From JAAZNO01 sp012798275 (GTDB lineage: Bacteria; Chloroflexota; Anaerolineae; B4-G1; SLSP01): a stretch of DNA of 29,490 bases. Shown here piece by piece: positions 1-7,360 of the stretch. The stretch covers positions 1 to 29,490 of the forward strand of contig DAOPQD010000033.1 in the NCBI GenBank assembly GCA_035347995.1, read 5' to 3'. Every line of letters begins with the position of its first letter. Position 1 is the stretch's first letter. The notes beneath the pieces are model-generated. The model did no database searches, was not told the DNA's origin, and saw nothing but the letters and a program-made list of their open reading frames with translations. Position numbers and translations under genes: made by a program.

Positions 1-283
1 GCAGAGGCTGCAACAGCTCACCGCTGCGGCTGGGGATGGAATCCCCAGCCTGACACGAGCCAACCGCGCTGAAGCGCGGTGTTTGAGGACGTAGCAGCCC
101 CGGGGGCCAGGAATTTCTAATTTTATTCGTGAAATTCGTGTTCATTCGGGGCCATTTTCGAAGAAGACGCCAGGTGCTGGCGCACCCCATCGGGGACGAA
201 AATGTGAGTGGTGAGTCGTGCTCGCAGGCTACGACGACTCTCTTCTCACGGTTCACTGCTCTCTATTTTGAAGGGGGTTACAG
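1..283. repeat. Intergenic region with two kinds of palindromic repeat
   Basis: No gene is visible. Positions 28-50 form a perfect 10-bp-arm hairpin (GGCTGGGGAT / ATCCCCAGCC, 3-base loop). Positions 64-79 form CCGCGCTGAAGCGCGG (arms CCGCGC and GCGCGG). Both recur at 4537-4587 and 13269-13320. Positions 166-215 hold the first copy of a second interspersed repeat that starts GACGCCAGGTGCTGGCGCAC, with other copies at 13205 and 29273. The ribosome-binding site AAGGGGG of the next gene lies at 271-277. Confidence 0.75.
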
Positions 284-1144
284 ATGATTGAAAAGAAGGG
301 CTTCGGACGCACGGGACACATGAGCACGCGCACGCTCTTTGGGGCGGCGGCGCTCGGCAATGTGACGCAGGAAGAGGCGGATCAGGTCCTCGCGCTGCTG
401 TTGCGCTACGGCGTCAATCACATTGACACCGCCCATTCCTACGGTCAGGCGGAACTGCGCATCGGGCCATGGATGCGCGAGCACCGCGATGAATTCTTCC
501 TGGCGACCAAGACGGAACAGCGCACGTACGAGGGCGCCTGGGCGGAGCTGGAGACCTCGCTGCAACTGCTGCAGACCGATCACATTGATCTCTGGCAGAT
601 GCACGTCCTCATCACCGAGCAGGACTGGCAGACGGCGATGGGGCCTGACGGCGCGCTGCAGGCCTTCATCCAGGCCCGCGATCAGGGGATCGTGCGCTTC
701 CTGGGAGTCACCGGCCATGAGCTGGTCGCGCCGCGGATGCACCTGCGCAGCCTCGAACGCTTCGACTTTGACACAGTTTTGCTGCCCTACAACTACGTGC
801 TGATGCAGAATCCGCAGTACGCCGCCGATTTTGAGGCGCTGCTGGCCGTCTGCGCCAGCCGCAACGTCGCCGTACAGACCATCAAATCGCTCTGCCGGCG
901 CCCCTGGCCGGCGGACACGGCGCGCAATCGGAGCACCTGGTATCAGCCGTTGGAGGCGCCGGCAGCCATTGACCAGGCCGTTCACTGGGTGCTAGGCGAC
1001 GCGCGTGTCTTTCTCAACACCGTGGGCGACATTCACCTGCTGCCGCTGGTGCTGGACGCGGCGGCGCGCTTCGAACGACGTCCTACCGCGGCGGAGATGG
1101 CGGCGTTGGTCGAAGCGCAGGGCATGGCGCCGCTGTTCGTGTGA
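284..1144 (+). CDS. Aldo/keto reductase family oxidoreductase
   Basis: A soluble NAD(P)H-dependent carbonyl reductase of the aldo/keto reductase (TIM-barrel) superfamily, 286 residues. The family's catalytic tetrad is visible: Asp48 and Tyr53 in NHIDTAHSYG, Lys76 in LATKTE and His107 in DLWQMH. The ATG at 284 is preceded by AAGGGGG at 271-277. The protein is somewhat shorter than typical 310-330-residue members, and its C-terminal region after about residue 200 is poorly conserved, so substrate and cofactor preference cannot be given. It lies 54 bases upstream of the DUF4129 gene on the same strand and may be cotranscribed with it, although no functional link is apparent. Confidence 0.9.
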   Translation: MIEKKGFGRTGHMSTRTLFGAAALGNVTQEEADQVLALLLRYGVNHIDTAHSYGQAELRIGPWMREHRDEFFLATKTEQRTYEGAWAELETSLQLLQTDHIDLWQMHVLITEQDWQTAMGPDGALQAFIQARDQGIVRFLGVTGHELVAPRMHLRSLERFDFDTVLLPYNYVLMQNPQYAADFEALLAVCASRNVAVQTIKSLCRRPWPADTARNRSTWYQPLEAPAAIDQAVHWVLGDARVFLNTVGDIHLLPLVLDAAARFERRPTAAEMAALVEAQGMAPLFV

Positions 1145-1198
1145 GCGCGATTCGCATTCCTGGCGCGTCAGGATGATCGCACGCGCGTGTAGGGAGAC

Positions 1199-2062
1199 GT
1201 GGCTCATCGTCGAAAACTGCAACGCTTCGGAGTGCTCTGCGCGGCGCTGGCGGCGCTTTTGCTGCTCGCCGGCGCCTTGCGCACCCTCACGTTGACCTCG
1301 GGACGCCCGTTGGCGCTCGATTTCTCGTGGCTCCTGCGGTTTGAAACCTACGAGGGCGAGCTGCGCGCGGAGTGGTTGTTCGTCGCGGTGCGGCTGCTGG
1401 TGTTGATCGCCCTGGTGCTCGCGCCGTTGGCGCTCATCGTGGCGCTGGTCGATCGGCGCTTGCGACGGCGCGTCCTGCGGGGCATGGTGTCCGTGGGGAT
1501 GCTTTTTCTCCTGGCACGGGCGATCCAGAACGCGGAGCGCCCTCCCTTTGAGTCGCAGGAGCCGCTCGCTGAAGAATCCGCGATTCCCCAGGCTGACGCG
1601 CTGGCAGGGGACACGTTTTCGGCCCCTGCGGGATGGGTGGTCTGGTCGGTGAGTGGGGGGATCGCGCTGTTGGCGATCGCCGTGGTGGGCGGCGGCCTGT
1701 GGATGCTTTGGCAACGCCATCAACCGCAGCCGGCGCCGCTCGAATTGCTGGCGCAGGAGGCCGGGGTCGCGCTCGAGGCCCTGCGGGAGGGCGGCGACCT
1801 GCGCGCCATCGTCATCCGCTGTTACGCCGAAATGGAGCGGGTGGTGGCGACGACGCGCGGCGTGCAGCGGCAGGACGCGATGACCGCGCGGGAGTTTGAA
1901 CTGCAGCTGCAGCGCCTGGGGCTGCCTCAGGCGCCGGTGATGGAGCTGGTGCAGCTCTTCGAGGCGGCGCGCTACGGCAGGCGCGCGCCGGGCGCGCTGG
2001 ACGAGCAACGCGCTATCGCCAGTCTGAGCGCCATCGTCTCCGCCTGCCGGGGAGTCCGATGA
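1199..2062 (+). CDS. DUF4129 domain membrane protein
   Basis: A 287-residue membrane protein. Hydrophobic segments lie near residues 13-33, 60-83, 93-108 and 147-171. They are followed by a cytoplasmic-type C-terminal domain (about 195-280, with IRCYAEMERVVATTRG and then TAREF) that matches DUF4129. In known genomes DUF4129 proteins accompany MoxR ATPases, DUF58 proteins and often transglutaminases; their biochemical role is unknown. The GTG start at 1199 follows AGGGAG at the usual distance. The stop codon overlaps the next ATG (ATGA at 2059-2062), so translation is probably coupled. No transglutaminase domain is present in this protein or this cluster. Confidence 0.85.
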   Translation: MAHRRKLQRFGVLCAALAALLLLAGALRTLTLTSGRPLALDFSWLLRFETYEGELRAEWLFVAVRLLVLIALVLAPLALIVALVDRRLRRRVLRGMVSVGMLFLLARAIQNAERPPFESQEPLAEESAIPQADALAGDTFSAPAGWVVWSVSGGIALLAIAVVGGGLWMLWQRHQPQPAPLELLAQEAGVALEALREGGDLRAIVIRCYAEMERVVATTRGVQRQDAMTAREFELQLQRLGLPQAPVMELVQLFEAARYGRRAPGALDEQRAIASLSAIVSACRGVR

Positions 2063-2703
2063 AGAAGTCCCCTCCGGTATTCTGGTGGCTCGCGGCGGCG
2101 CTGGGATTGCCGCTGGCGGCGTTGCTGGCCTGGTGGTGGCGCGCCTGGATCCGTGAGCTGGTGGTCGTCCCCCTGGCGTATTTCCTGTGGCTCGTGGGGC
2201 GCGTCTTTGAGAGCCTGCCGCAGCCCGTGATCTGGGGGGCGCTGGTGCTGGGCACCTTGCTGGTGGCGTTGCGGCTACTGGCGGGCAGCGTCGCCCCGCC
2301 GCCGACTGCCCGTGCGACCCCCGATGCCGGCGGACGGGTTTCGGAATGGCTGCGCTGGCTGCGCCTGACCCGCCGCGGTGTCTATTCCCGGGACGGGCTG
2401 GCGCGTCACATCGGGGACACGGCGGTGGCGGTGTTGGCGTACCGGCAGCGTTGCACGCCGGGCGAAGTGCGCCTGCAGGTGCGCGAGGGGACGCTCGAGC
2501 TTCCCCCGCCGCTGGATGCCTATTTGCGCGCCGCGCTGGGACGGGGCACGTTGCGCCGCGGGGCCGCGCTTCCCAGGTTGTGGCCCTGGCGCGGACATCG
2601 GCCACAGCCCGAAGTCATCGGCGAGGTGGAGGCGATGCTGGACTACCTCGAAGCCGCGCTCGAGGCGGACGCGCCGGGGTCATCGCCGCAGGAGGAGCCG
2701 TGA
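2059..2703 (+). CDS. Small membrane protein of the MoxR/DUF58 cluster
   Basis: A 214-residue protein with hydrophobic segments near residues 8-27, 31-50 and 56-75, then a basic soluble region with Pro-rich stretches (about 80-214). I do not recognise a named domain. Its position between DUF4129 and DUF58, with 4-base overlaps on both sides (ATGA at 2059 and GTGA at 2700), says it belongs to the same translationally coupled operon. In related clusters the gene at this place is a poorly conserved membrane protein; assignment to the module is by context only. Confidence 0.75.
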   Translation: MKKSPPVFWWLAAALGLPLAALLAWWWRAWIRELVVVPLAYFLWLVGRVFESLPQPVIWGALVLGTLLVALRLLAGSVAPPPTARATPDAGGRVSEWLRWLRLTRRGVYSRDGLARHIGDTAVAVLAYRQRCTPGEVRLQVREGTLELPPPLDAYLRAALGRGTLRRGAALPRLWPWRGHRPQPEVIGEVEAMLDYLEAALEADAPGSSPQEEP

Positions 2704-3986
2704 ACCGCGTCTTGCTGGCGGGACTTCTCATTTTCGCGTTGCTGGCCGCCGGGCTGGCCGCGCTGGATGGCCGTTTTCTTCTCTTGCTCATCCCCTTGTT
2801 GATCTATGTGGGCGCGGCGTTGCTGAGGATGCCGGAGGAGATCGCCGTGCGCGCCTACCGCGACGTGCGTCCCCTCGCCGCGCAGGAGGGCGAGTGCATC
2901 ACCGTGGGCCTGCACCTGGTCAACACGGGGCCAGAAACCGCGCTGCTGGAGGTGCGCGATGCGCTGCCGGAGCGCCTGCGCGTGCTGGCCGGGGAGACGG
3001 AGCAGCTCGTCGCGCTGCCGGCGGGCGCCGCGACCCATCTGGAATACGTCGTGGAAGCGCCGCGCGGCAGCTACGAGTTCCAAAGCGTCCTGGTCGCCGT
3101 GAGCGAGACGTTGGGCCTGTTCCGGCGCGCGGCGCGGCTGCCGGCGTACGGTGGGTTCAGCATCATGCCGCGCGCGCCGAGGCTGCGCTCGCTGGAAATC
3201 CGCCCGCGGCGCACGCTGGGATTTGCGGGCCCCATCCCCTCGCGACAGAGCGGGGTAGGGGTGGATTTCTTTGGTGTGCGGGAATATCAGCCCGGCGACC
3301 CCCTCCGCCGCGTGAACTGGCGCGCCATGGCGCGGCGTCCCGATCGTCCCTACACTACCGAATTCGAGCAGGAGCGCACGGCCGACGTCGGCCTGATTTT
3401 GGATGTGCGTCGGCAGAGCGTTTTTGAGATGGAGGGGATTTCGCTGCTGGAGTATGGTGTGCAGGCGACCGCGGCGCTGGCGGAATCGCTGTTGCGCGAC
3501 GGGCATCGGGTGGGCTTGCTGCTCTACGGGCGCGGCATCGAGTGGGTTTTCCCCGGTTATGGGCGCGTGCAGCGGGAGCACATTCTGCGCGCGCTGGCGA
3601 ATGCCGGCCCCGGCGACAGTCAGGTCTTCGCCAGCCTGGATTTTTTCCCCGCGCGGCTTTTCCCGCCCCGCTCGCAGCTCATCTTCATCAGCCCGCTGCA
3701 GAGTGACGATCTGGGGATGCTCTTTCGCCTCCGTGCGCACGGCTATGCGGTGTTGGTGGTCAGCCCCGATCCGGTGGCGTTTGAAGTGGCGCATCTGCCC
3801 GCCGATCCGTTGTTGCCCGTGGCGATCCGGCTGGCGCAATTGGAGCGGCGGCTGCTATTGCAGCAGCTGCGTCAGGGAGGGATTGCCGTCGCGGATTGGC
3901 AGGTGCAGCGGTCGCTGGACGAGAGCCTTCACGCCACAGTCGCGCGCGCGGTGCGGGGCGGGCCATGGGTGGGGAGGGCGCCATGA
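2700..3986 (+). CDS. DUF58 domain-containing protein (vWA-like)
   Basis: A 428-residue protein with two N-terminal hydrophobic segments (about residues 5-20 and 24-42), a beta-rich region, then the DUF58 core. The core signature REYQPGDPLRRVNW is at about residues 194-207, followed by ARRPDRPYTTEFEQER and a vWA-like strand ending in LILDVR. DUF58 proteins are partners of MoxR AAA+ ATPases, probably in assembly or maturation of envelope complexes. I place the start at the GTG at 2700, which overlaps the preceding stop and precedes the first membrane segment. A much longer upstream reading in the same frame would overlap the previous gene for 350 bases and is rejected. Confidence 0.88.
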   Translation: MNRVLLAGLLIFALLAAGLAALDGRFLLLLIPLLIYVGAALLRMPEEIAVRAYRDVRPLAAQEGECITVGLHLVNTGPETALLEVRDALPERLRVLAGETEQLVALPAGAATHLEYVVEAPRGSYEFQSVLVAVSETLGLFRRAARLPAYGGFSIMPRAPRLRSLEIRPRRTLGFAGPIPSRQSGVGVDFFGVREYQPGDPLRRVNWRAMARRPDRPYTTEFEQERTADVGLILDVRRQSVFEMEGISLLEYGVQATAALAESLLRDGHRVGLLLYGRGIEWVFPGYGRVQREHILRALANAGPGDSQVFASLDFFPARLFPPRSQLIFISPLQSDDLGMLFRLRAHGYAVLVVSPDPVAFEVAHLPADPLLPVAIRLAQLERRLLLQQLRQGGIAVADWQVQRSLDESLHATVARAVRGGPWVGRAP

Positions 3987-4471
3987 GGCTGACGCGGCGG
4001 ATCTTTTGGGGCGCGGTAGCGCTGGCGGTTGGGGCGCCGGCGGTCGGCGCGCTGTTGCGGGGCGTCACGGCGTTGCCGCTCGGATTGCTGGCGCTTGGCG
4101 CTTTATGGAGCGTGGTGGCGGAACGCACGCGCCTGGCGGGAGCGGCTTTTGCACTCTGCGTTGGCGGGATTGCCCTGGGGATCTGGCTGGGAGTCGGCAT
4201 CGGCTGGCTGCTGGTGGGCATGACTGCCGCGCTGGCCGCCTGGGATTTGGAGGCTTTCAATGCCCAGCTGGCGAGCATTGCCCGCGTCGAAAACGAACGT
4301 GAGCTGGTGCGTGAGCACCTCCGGCAGCTGGCGCTGGTCTGTGGGATCGGCCTGAGTGTGGCGCTGGCGGCGTCACGCCTTCGCGTGCAGCTCAGCTTCG
4401 GGGTGGCGTTGTTCCTGGCGTTGACCGCCGTGCTGGGGTTGGGCTACGTCCTGCGGGGTCTGGGCGAATAG
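3983..4471 (+). CDS. Small four-helix membrane protein of the MoxR/DUF58 cluster
   Basis: A 162-residue protein rich in Ala, Leu and Gly with hydrophobic segments near residues 8-26, 30-44, 52-86 and 115-158, interrupted by a charged amphipathic stretch (ARVENERELVREHLRQL, about 99-115). No named family is recognised. The ATG at 3983 overlaps the DUF58 stop (ATGA) and follows GGGGAGGG, so coupling to the DUF58 gene is likely. The charged helix between membrane segments could be a docking surface for the DUF58 or MoxR partner, but this is only inference from context. Confidence 0.75.
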   Translation: MRLTRRIFWGAVALAVGAPAVGALLRGVTALPLGLLALGALWSVVAERTRLAGAAFALCVGGIALGIWLGVGIGWLLVGMTAALAAWDLEAFNAQLASIARVENERELVREHLRQLALVCGIGLSVALAASRLRVQLSFGVALFLALTAVLGLGYVLRGLGE

Positions 4472-4727
4472 GGGCGGCATTTTCGTCCCCTGGAGGACCA
4501 TCTGGTTATGAATGGCGCTGAAGCGCATTGTTTGGCGGCTGGGGATGGAATCCCCAGCCTGACGCAGGCAACCGCGCTGAAGCGCGCTGTTTGGGGAGCA
4601 CGCTTCAGCGGGCTTGACGTATCAGACCCGGAATTCCATTCCGGGGTGGGGTAGACGCGGCATTCATTCCGTGGACGGCGGCGCCCTATTATTCCGGGGC
4701 GGGACGATTTTCCTTTTGGAGGATGGC
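4472..4727. repeat. Palindromic repeat block between the DUF58 operon and moxR
   Basis: A gap of 256 bases filled by interspersed palindromes: GGCGCTGAAGCGC-type hairpin at 4515-4527, GGCTGGGGAT / ATCCCCAGCC at 4537-4559, CCGCGCTGAAGCGCGC at 4572-4587, and CCCGGAAT-TCC-ATTCCGGG at 4627-4645. A degenerate further series follows to about 4705 (CATTCATTCCG, then TATTCCGGGGCGGG). Order and content closely match the copy at 13269-13408. The block separates genes that are usually contiguous. Confidence 0.8.
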
Positions 4728-5693
4728 ATGACCCTTGAAATTCACGCTGTGCGAACCTGGAGCGCGCGCGTCCTTGCCGAAGTCGAAAAGGCCATCATCG
4801 GCAAGCGGGAGCTGTTGACGCGGTTGCTGGCGGCGATCCTCTCTTCCGGCGGACACGTGTTGCTGGAGGATTACCCCGGCCTGGCAAAGACGCTGATCGC
4901 GTCGAGTTTTGCGACGGCGCTGGGGCTGGACTTCAAACGCATCCAGTTCACGCCTGATCTGCTGCCCGGCGACATCACCGGCGGTTACGTCTATGATCGG
5001 AACGCCAACCGCTTTGTCCTGCGGCGGGGACCGATTTTCGCTCACATCATCCTGGCGGATGAAATCAACCGCGCGTCCCCCAAGACCCAATCGGCGTTGC
5101 TGGAAGCGATGCAGGAGTATCAGGTCACGTTGGAGGGCGAGACCCTGCCGCTGCCGCAGCCCTTTCTGGTCATCGCCACCCAAAATCCCATCGAATACGA
5201 GGGCACATTTCCCCTGCCCGAAGCGCAGCTCGATCGCTTCATCATGAAATTGTCGGTGGGCTACCCGACGATCGAGGAGGAGCAGGAGATCCTGCGACGG
5301 CGGCGCGCGCGCGGCAGCGATGTCGTCCCGCTCCAGGCAGTGACGACGGCTGAAGAGCTCCTGGCAATGCGGCAGCTCGTGGAGCAGGTCTACGTGGATC
5401 CCGACGTGGAGCATTACATGGTCGAGCTCGTGGCGGTCACCCGGAAGCACCGGCAGGTCGCCGTGGGCGCGAGTCCGCGCGGCTCGCTGGCGCTGCTCAA
5501 GCTGGCGCGCGCGTGGGCGGCGATCCAGGGGCGGGAGTATGTCTTGCCGGATGACGTTAAGAGTTTCGTACGCCCGGCGCTGGGGCATCGGCTGATCTTG
5601 GATCCCGAGCTGTGGTTGCGGCGCGGGGCGACCGACGACATGCTTGGCGAGGTGCTGCGCCTCGTGCCGGTGCCGGTGCTCAAAGACCGGTAA
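4728..5693 (+). CDS. MoxR-family AAA+ ATPase
   Basis: A 321-residue AAA+ ATPase of the MoxR family, thought to act as a chaperone for assembly of envelope or metalloprotein complexes with DUF58/vWA partners. Walker A is DYPGLAKT with Lys54, Walker B is IILADEIN with Asp111-Glu112, and sensor 1 is VIATQNPIEYEGTFPLPEAQ. A C-terminal lid domain follows, with ASPRGSLALLKLARAWA and the RDYVxPDDVK-like segment REYVLPDDVK. The length is typical. I chose the ATG at 4728 because GGAGGATGGC precedes it; the open frame extends upstream to 4614 but that part translates repeat DNA. Separation from the four upstream genes by the repeat block suggests it may have its own promoter or rely on read-through. 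Confidence 0.93.
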   Translation: MTLEIHAVRTWSARVLAEVEKAIIGKRELLTRLLAAILSSGGHVLLEDYPGLAKTLIASSFATALGLDFKRIQFTPDLLPGDITGGYVYDRNANRFVLRRGPIFAHIILADEINRASPKTQSALLEAMQEYQVTLEGETLPLPQPFLVIATQNPIEYEGTFPLPEAQLDRFIMKLSVGYPTIEEEQEILRRRRARGSDVVPLQAVTTAEELLAMRQLVEQVYVDPDVEHYMVELVAVTRKHRQVAVGASPRGSLALLKLARAWAAIQGREYVLPDDVKSFVRPALGHRLILDPELWLRRGATDDMLGEVLRLVPVPVLKDR

Positions 5694-5700
5694 GCCGCAG

Positions 5701-5725
5701 GTGTCAGAGGGCCGCGCCCTGACAC
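5701..5725 (+). terminator. Hairpin after moxR (possible terminator)
   Basis: Eight bases after the MoxR stop, GTGTCAG-AG-GGC pairs with GCCCTGACAC around a short CGC loop, giving about 10 base pairs with one small bulge. It is GC-rich but no T-run follows, so it could be a Rho-independent terminator only in weak form, or an mRNA 3'-end protector. Confidence 0.4.
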
Positions 5726-5787
5726 GAGGGGCATGGTTCACGGCGGGGCGTGGAGGCGCCGCCTCAGAAACTTATCGTGGCTGCCCA

Positions 5788-5816
5788 TTGACGGTCCGCA
5801 CGTCTACTTTTATAAT
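5788..5816 (+). promoter_or_regulatory. Strong sigma70-type promoter
   Basis: TTGACG at 5788-5793 and TATAAT at 5811-5816 are separated by exactly 17 bases, making this the closest match to a housekeeping promoter in the window. Initiation would fall near 5823. The downstream genes are the DUF433/DUF5615 pair starting at 6073, leaving a leader of about 250 bases. Confidence 0.6.
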
Positions 5817-6072
5817 GAGGGGGTAAGATATTCCCTGCAGCTGCGCGAAGGTGAATTCATCCGTTGGGCGTAATTCTGGATTAGCGAGAAGGCTCGATAC
5901 GCAAATCAGGAGGAACTTATGGAAAAAATTGCACAAGCGTTGGTTATCCCAGTACTTTAATGTTTTTTTGAAGGTCTATGCCTTCGGCGCGTGCCGGCGG
6001 TGGGGAAATGCGCTTGGAGGTATGTCTGCAAGCCGTTGGGCGCAACCCTGACACAAACGGAGGAAATGTAAT
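5817..6072 (+). other. Unassigned leader with a 13-codon ORF behind a strong RBS
   Basis: No normal gene is recognisable. AGGAGG at 5908-5913, five bases from ATG at 5919, heads a reading frame of only 13 codons (MEKIAQALVIPVL, stop at 5958-5960). The same frame is then open from 5961 to a TAA at 6070-6072 just before the DUF433 start. Translation of that second part shows no family I know. A T7 run lies at 5963-5969. Upstream, a 46-codon frame (5733-5873) overlaps the promoter. This could be a leader peptide, a decayed gene, or the remains of an insertion. Base composition is more AT-rich than the flanks. Confidence 0.35.
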
Positions 6073-6324
6073 GTGATGAAGGACACACAATTGCTGGAGC
6101 GGATTACCGTTGATCCCAAGGTTATGGTTGGAAAACCTGTCATCCGTGGAACGCGGCTGACGGTTGAATACATCCTGAATTTGTTAGCGCATGGTGAGAC
6201 GACTGATGAGATTCTTCAGGAGTATCGGGGCCTTACCTACGAGGATATTCAAGCCTGCATTCTGTTTGCAACTAAAGCGTTGGAAAGTACGGTGTTTATG
6301 CCATTAGCCATGGAGCCGGCATAA
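6073..6324 (+). CDS. DUF433 family protein (putative antitoxin)
   Basis: An 82-83-residue protein with the DUF433 signature: RITVDPKVMVGKPVIRGTRL, then VEYILNLLAHGET, EILQEYRGLTYEDIQACILFA. DUF433 proteins are small winged/HTH-type proteins that usually sit directly upstream of DUF5615 or other PIN-like toxins and are regarded as antitoxins. Two starts are possible: GTG at 6073 (9 bases after GGAGG at 6059-6063) and ATG at 6076 (12 bases). The stop codon touches the next ATG with no gap, so the pair is surely cotranscribed. The gene is lower in GC than its neighbours, which fits horizontal acquisition. Confidence 0.9.
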   Translation: MMKDTQLLERITVDPKVMVGKPVIRGTRLTVEYILNLLAHGETTDEILQEYRGLTYEDIQACILFATKALESTVFMPLAMEPA

Positions 6325-6675
6325 ATGCGTTTCCTCATAGATGAGTGCACCGGACCCGCCATTGCGGAATGGCTGCGGGAGCAAAAACATGAAGTCTGCT
6401 CCGTATACGATGAGGCGCGCGGTTTGGACGACGACGCCATCATCCAGAAGGCCTTTATGGAGAATTGGATCCTGATAACCAATGATAAGGACTTTGGGGA
6501 GAAGATTTATAGGGAAGGACAACCTCATCGGGGTGTGATTCTCCTACGGCTTGATGATGAACGGGCCACTACGAAAATAGAGGTTCTTCGGCGGCTGCTC
6601 CGAAATTATGCGGAGCGCCTGCCTGATCAGTTTGTCGTAGTGACCGAGGCAAAAGTGCGATTCGCTCGCAGATAA
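6325..6675 (+). CDS. DUF5615 PIN-like toxin
   Basis: A 116-residue DUF5615 (PIN-like, Mut7-C-related) protein. The diagnostic pieces are present: MRFLIDECTGPAIAEWL with the first acidic residues, VYDEARGLDDDAIIQKAF, then ILITNDKDFGEKIY with the conserved D-x-DFG, and a hydrophobic strand GVILLRLDD. Such proteins are predicted ribonuclease toxins paired with DUF433 antitoxins. All acidic positions expected for the active site appear intact, so I see no sign of inactivation. It begins immediately after the antitoxin stop codon, which would make its translation dependent on the upstream gene. Confidence 0.9.
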   Translation: MRFLIDECTGPAIAEWLREQKHEVCSVYDEARGLDDDAIIQKAFMENWILITNDKDFGEKIYREGQPHRGVILLRLDDERATTKIEVLRRLLRNYAERLPDQFVVVTEAKVRFARR

Positions 6676-6798
6676 AGTAAACGCCGTCCAACCGGCAGCT
6701 GGGCAGATACCGCCTTCGGTGGCGAGGGTGATTCTCAGGTGCCAAGGCGCGGGCTCACTCGCCGCCTTCATGATGCGTTTTGACAAGGAATGAAGTCC

Positions 6799-7215
6799 AT
6801 GGAAAGGCTGACTGCCCTTCAAATGATCGAAAAGGCCAGGACGGTCCTCTATCCCAGAAAACTATCCAATGATAACTCGGCGGGCGATGTCGCCTGTGCC
6901 TTGCTGACTTCAGAAGGGAATCTTTTCTTCGGCGTGTGCATTGATGTGGGAAGCGGCATTGGCTTCTGCGCTGAGCATAGCGCCATCGCGGCGATGATCA
7001 CCGCCGGTGAGACCAGTATTGCGCAAATCGTCGCCGTTTGGGGGGAAGGGGTTGTTTTGCCTCCATGCGGCAGGTGTAGAGAGTTCATGTATCAGATTGA
7101 TAGCACGAACTACGAAAACACCGAAGTGATATTAGGTGAAGATCGAGTGGTCAAGCTCAAAGATCTTCTTCCCCATCCCTACGCTGAAGTATGGGACATT
7201 TCGAAGACTGCTTGA
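6799..7215 (+). CDS. Cytidine deaminase-like zinc enzyme
   Basis: A 138-residue member of the cytidine deaminase fold. The zinc site is clear: Cys57 and the catalytic Glu59 in FCAEHSAIAAM, and Cys90 and Cys93 in PPCGRCREFM. The C-terminal segment VILGEDRVVKLKDLLPHPY is typical of this group. It would hydrolytically deaminate cytidine or a related base or nucleoside; the group also includes blasticidin-S deaminases, so the natural substrate is open. I prefer ATG 6799, nine bases after AAGGA at 6785-6789; ATG 6790 lies directly against that sequence. The gene shares the lower GC content of the toxin-antitoxin pair, so it may belong to the same acquired segment. Confidence 0.87.
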   Translation: MERLTALQMIEKARTVLYPRKLSNDNSAGDVACALLTSEGNLFFGVCIDVGSGIGFCAEHSAIAAMITAGETSIAQIVAVWGEGVVLPPCGRCREFMYQIDSTNYENTEVILGEDRVVKLKDLLPHPYAEVWDISKTA

Positions 7216-7360
7216 GCATTCAGGAAGGAAGGCGACAGGTCGTGGCGAGAGAGGTCGTCGCTTCACTCCTGCGCCGCCTCTCACTGAATTTACGAGGTGA
7301 CCGTAGGGACAAAGTCACCGGCGTGCCGACGGCGGCCAAATTGCATGAGTTGGGGGTCGG
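7216..7360. other. Short gap, one weak inverted repeat
   Basis: No gene is supported. GGTGAC at 7296-7301 pairs with GTCACC at 7314-7319 across a 12-base loop. Nothing else stands out; GC content rises here back to the level of the host sequence. Confidence 0.4.

Noticed and set aside
992..2605. 537-codon open frame on the minus strand opposite the DUF4129 region
   Set aside because: Composition is Arg/Pro/Ala-rich without domains. It lies antisense to well-supported coupled genes and is a typical high-GC shadow.
284..5693. A transglutaminase completing the MoxR/DUF58/DUF4129 module
   Set aside because: No Cys-His-Asp transglutaminase motif is found in any gene of the cluster, including the two unnamed membrane proteins.
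5851..6051. 66-codon plus-strand frame in the leader before the DUF433 gene
   Set aside because: GTG start without RBS and no similarity to any family. The better RBS in this stretch belongs to another frame at 5919.
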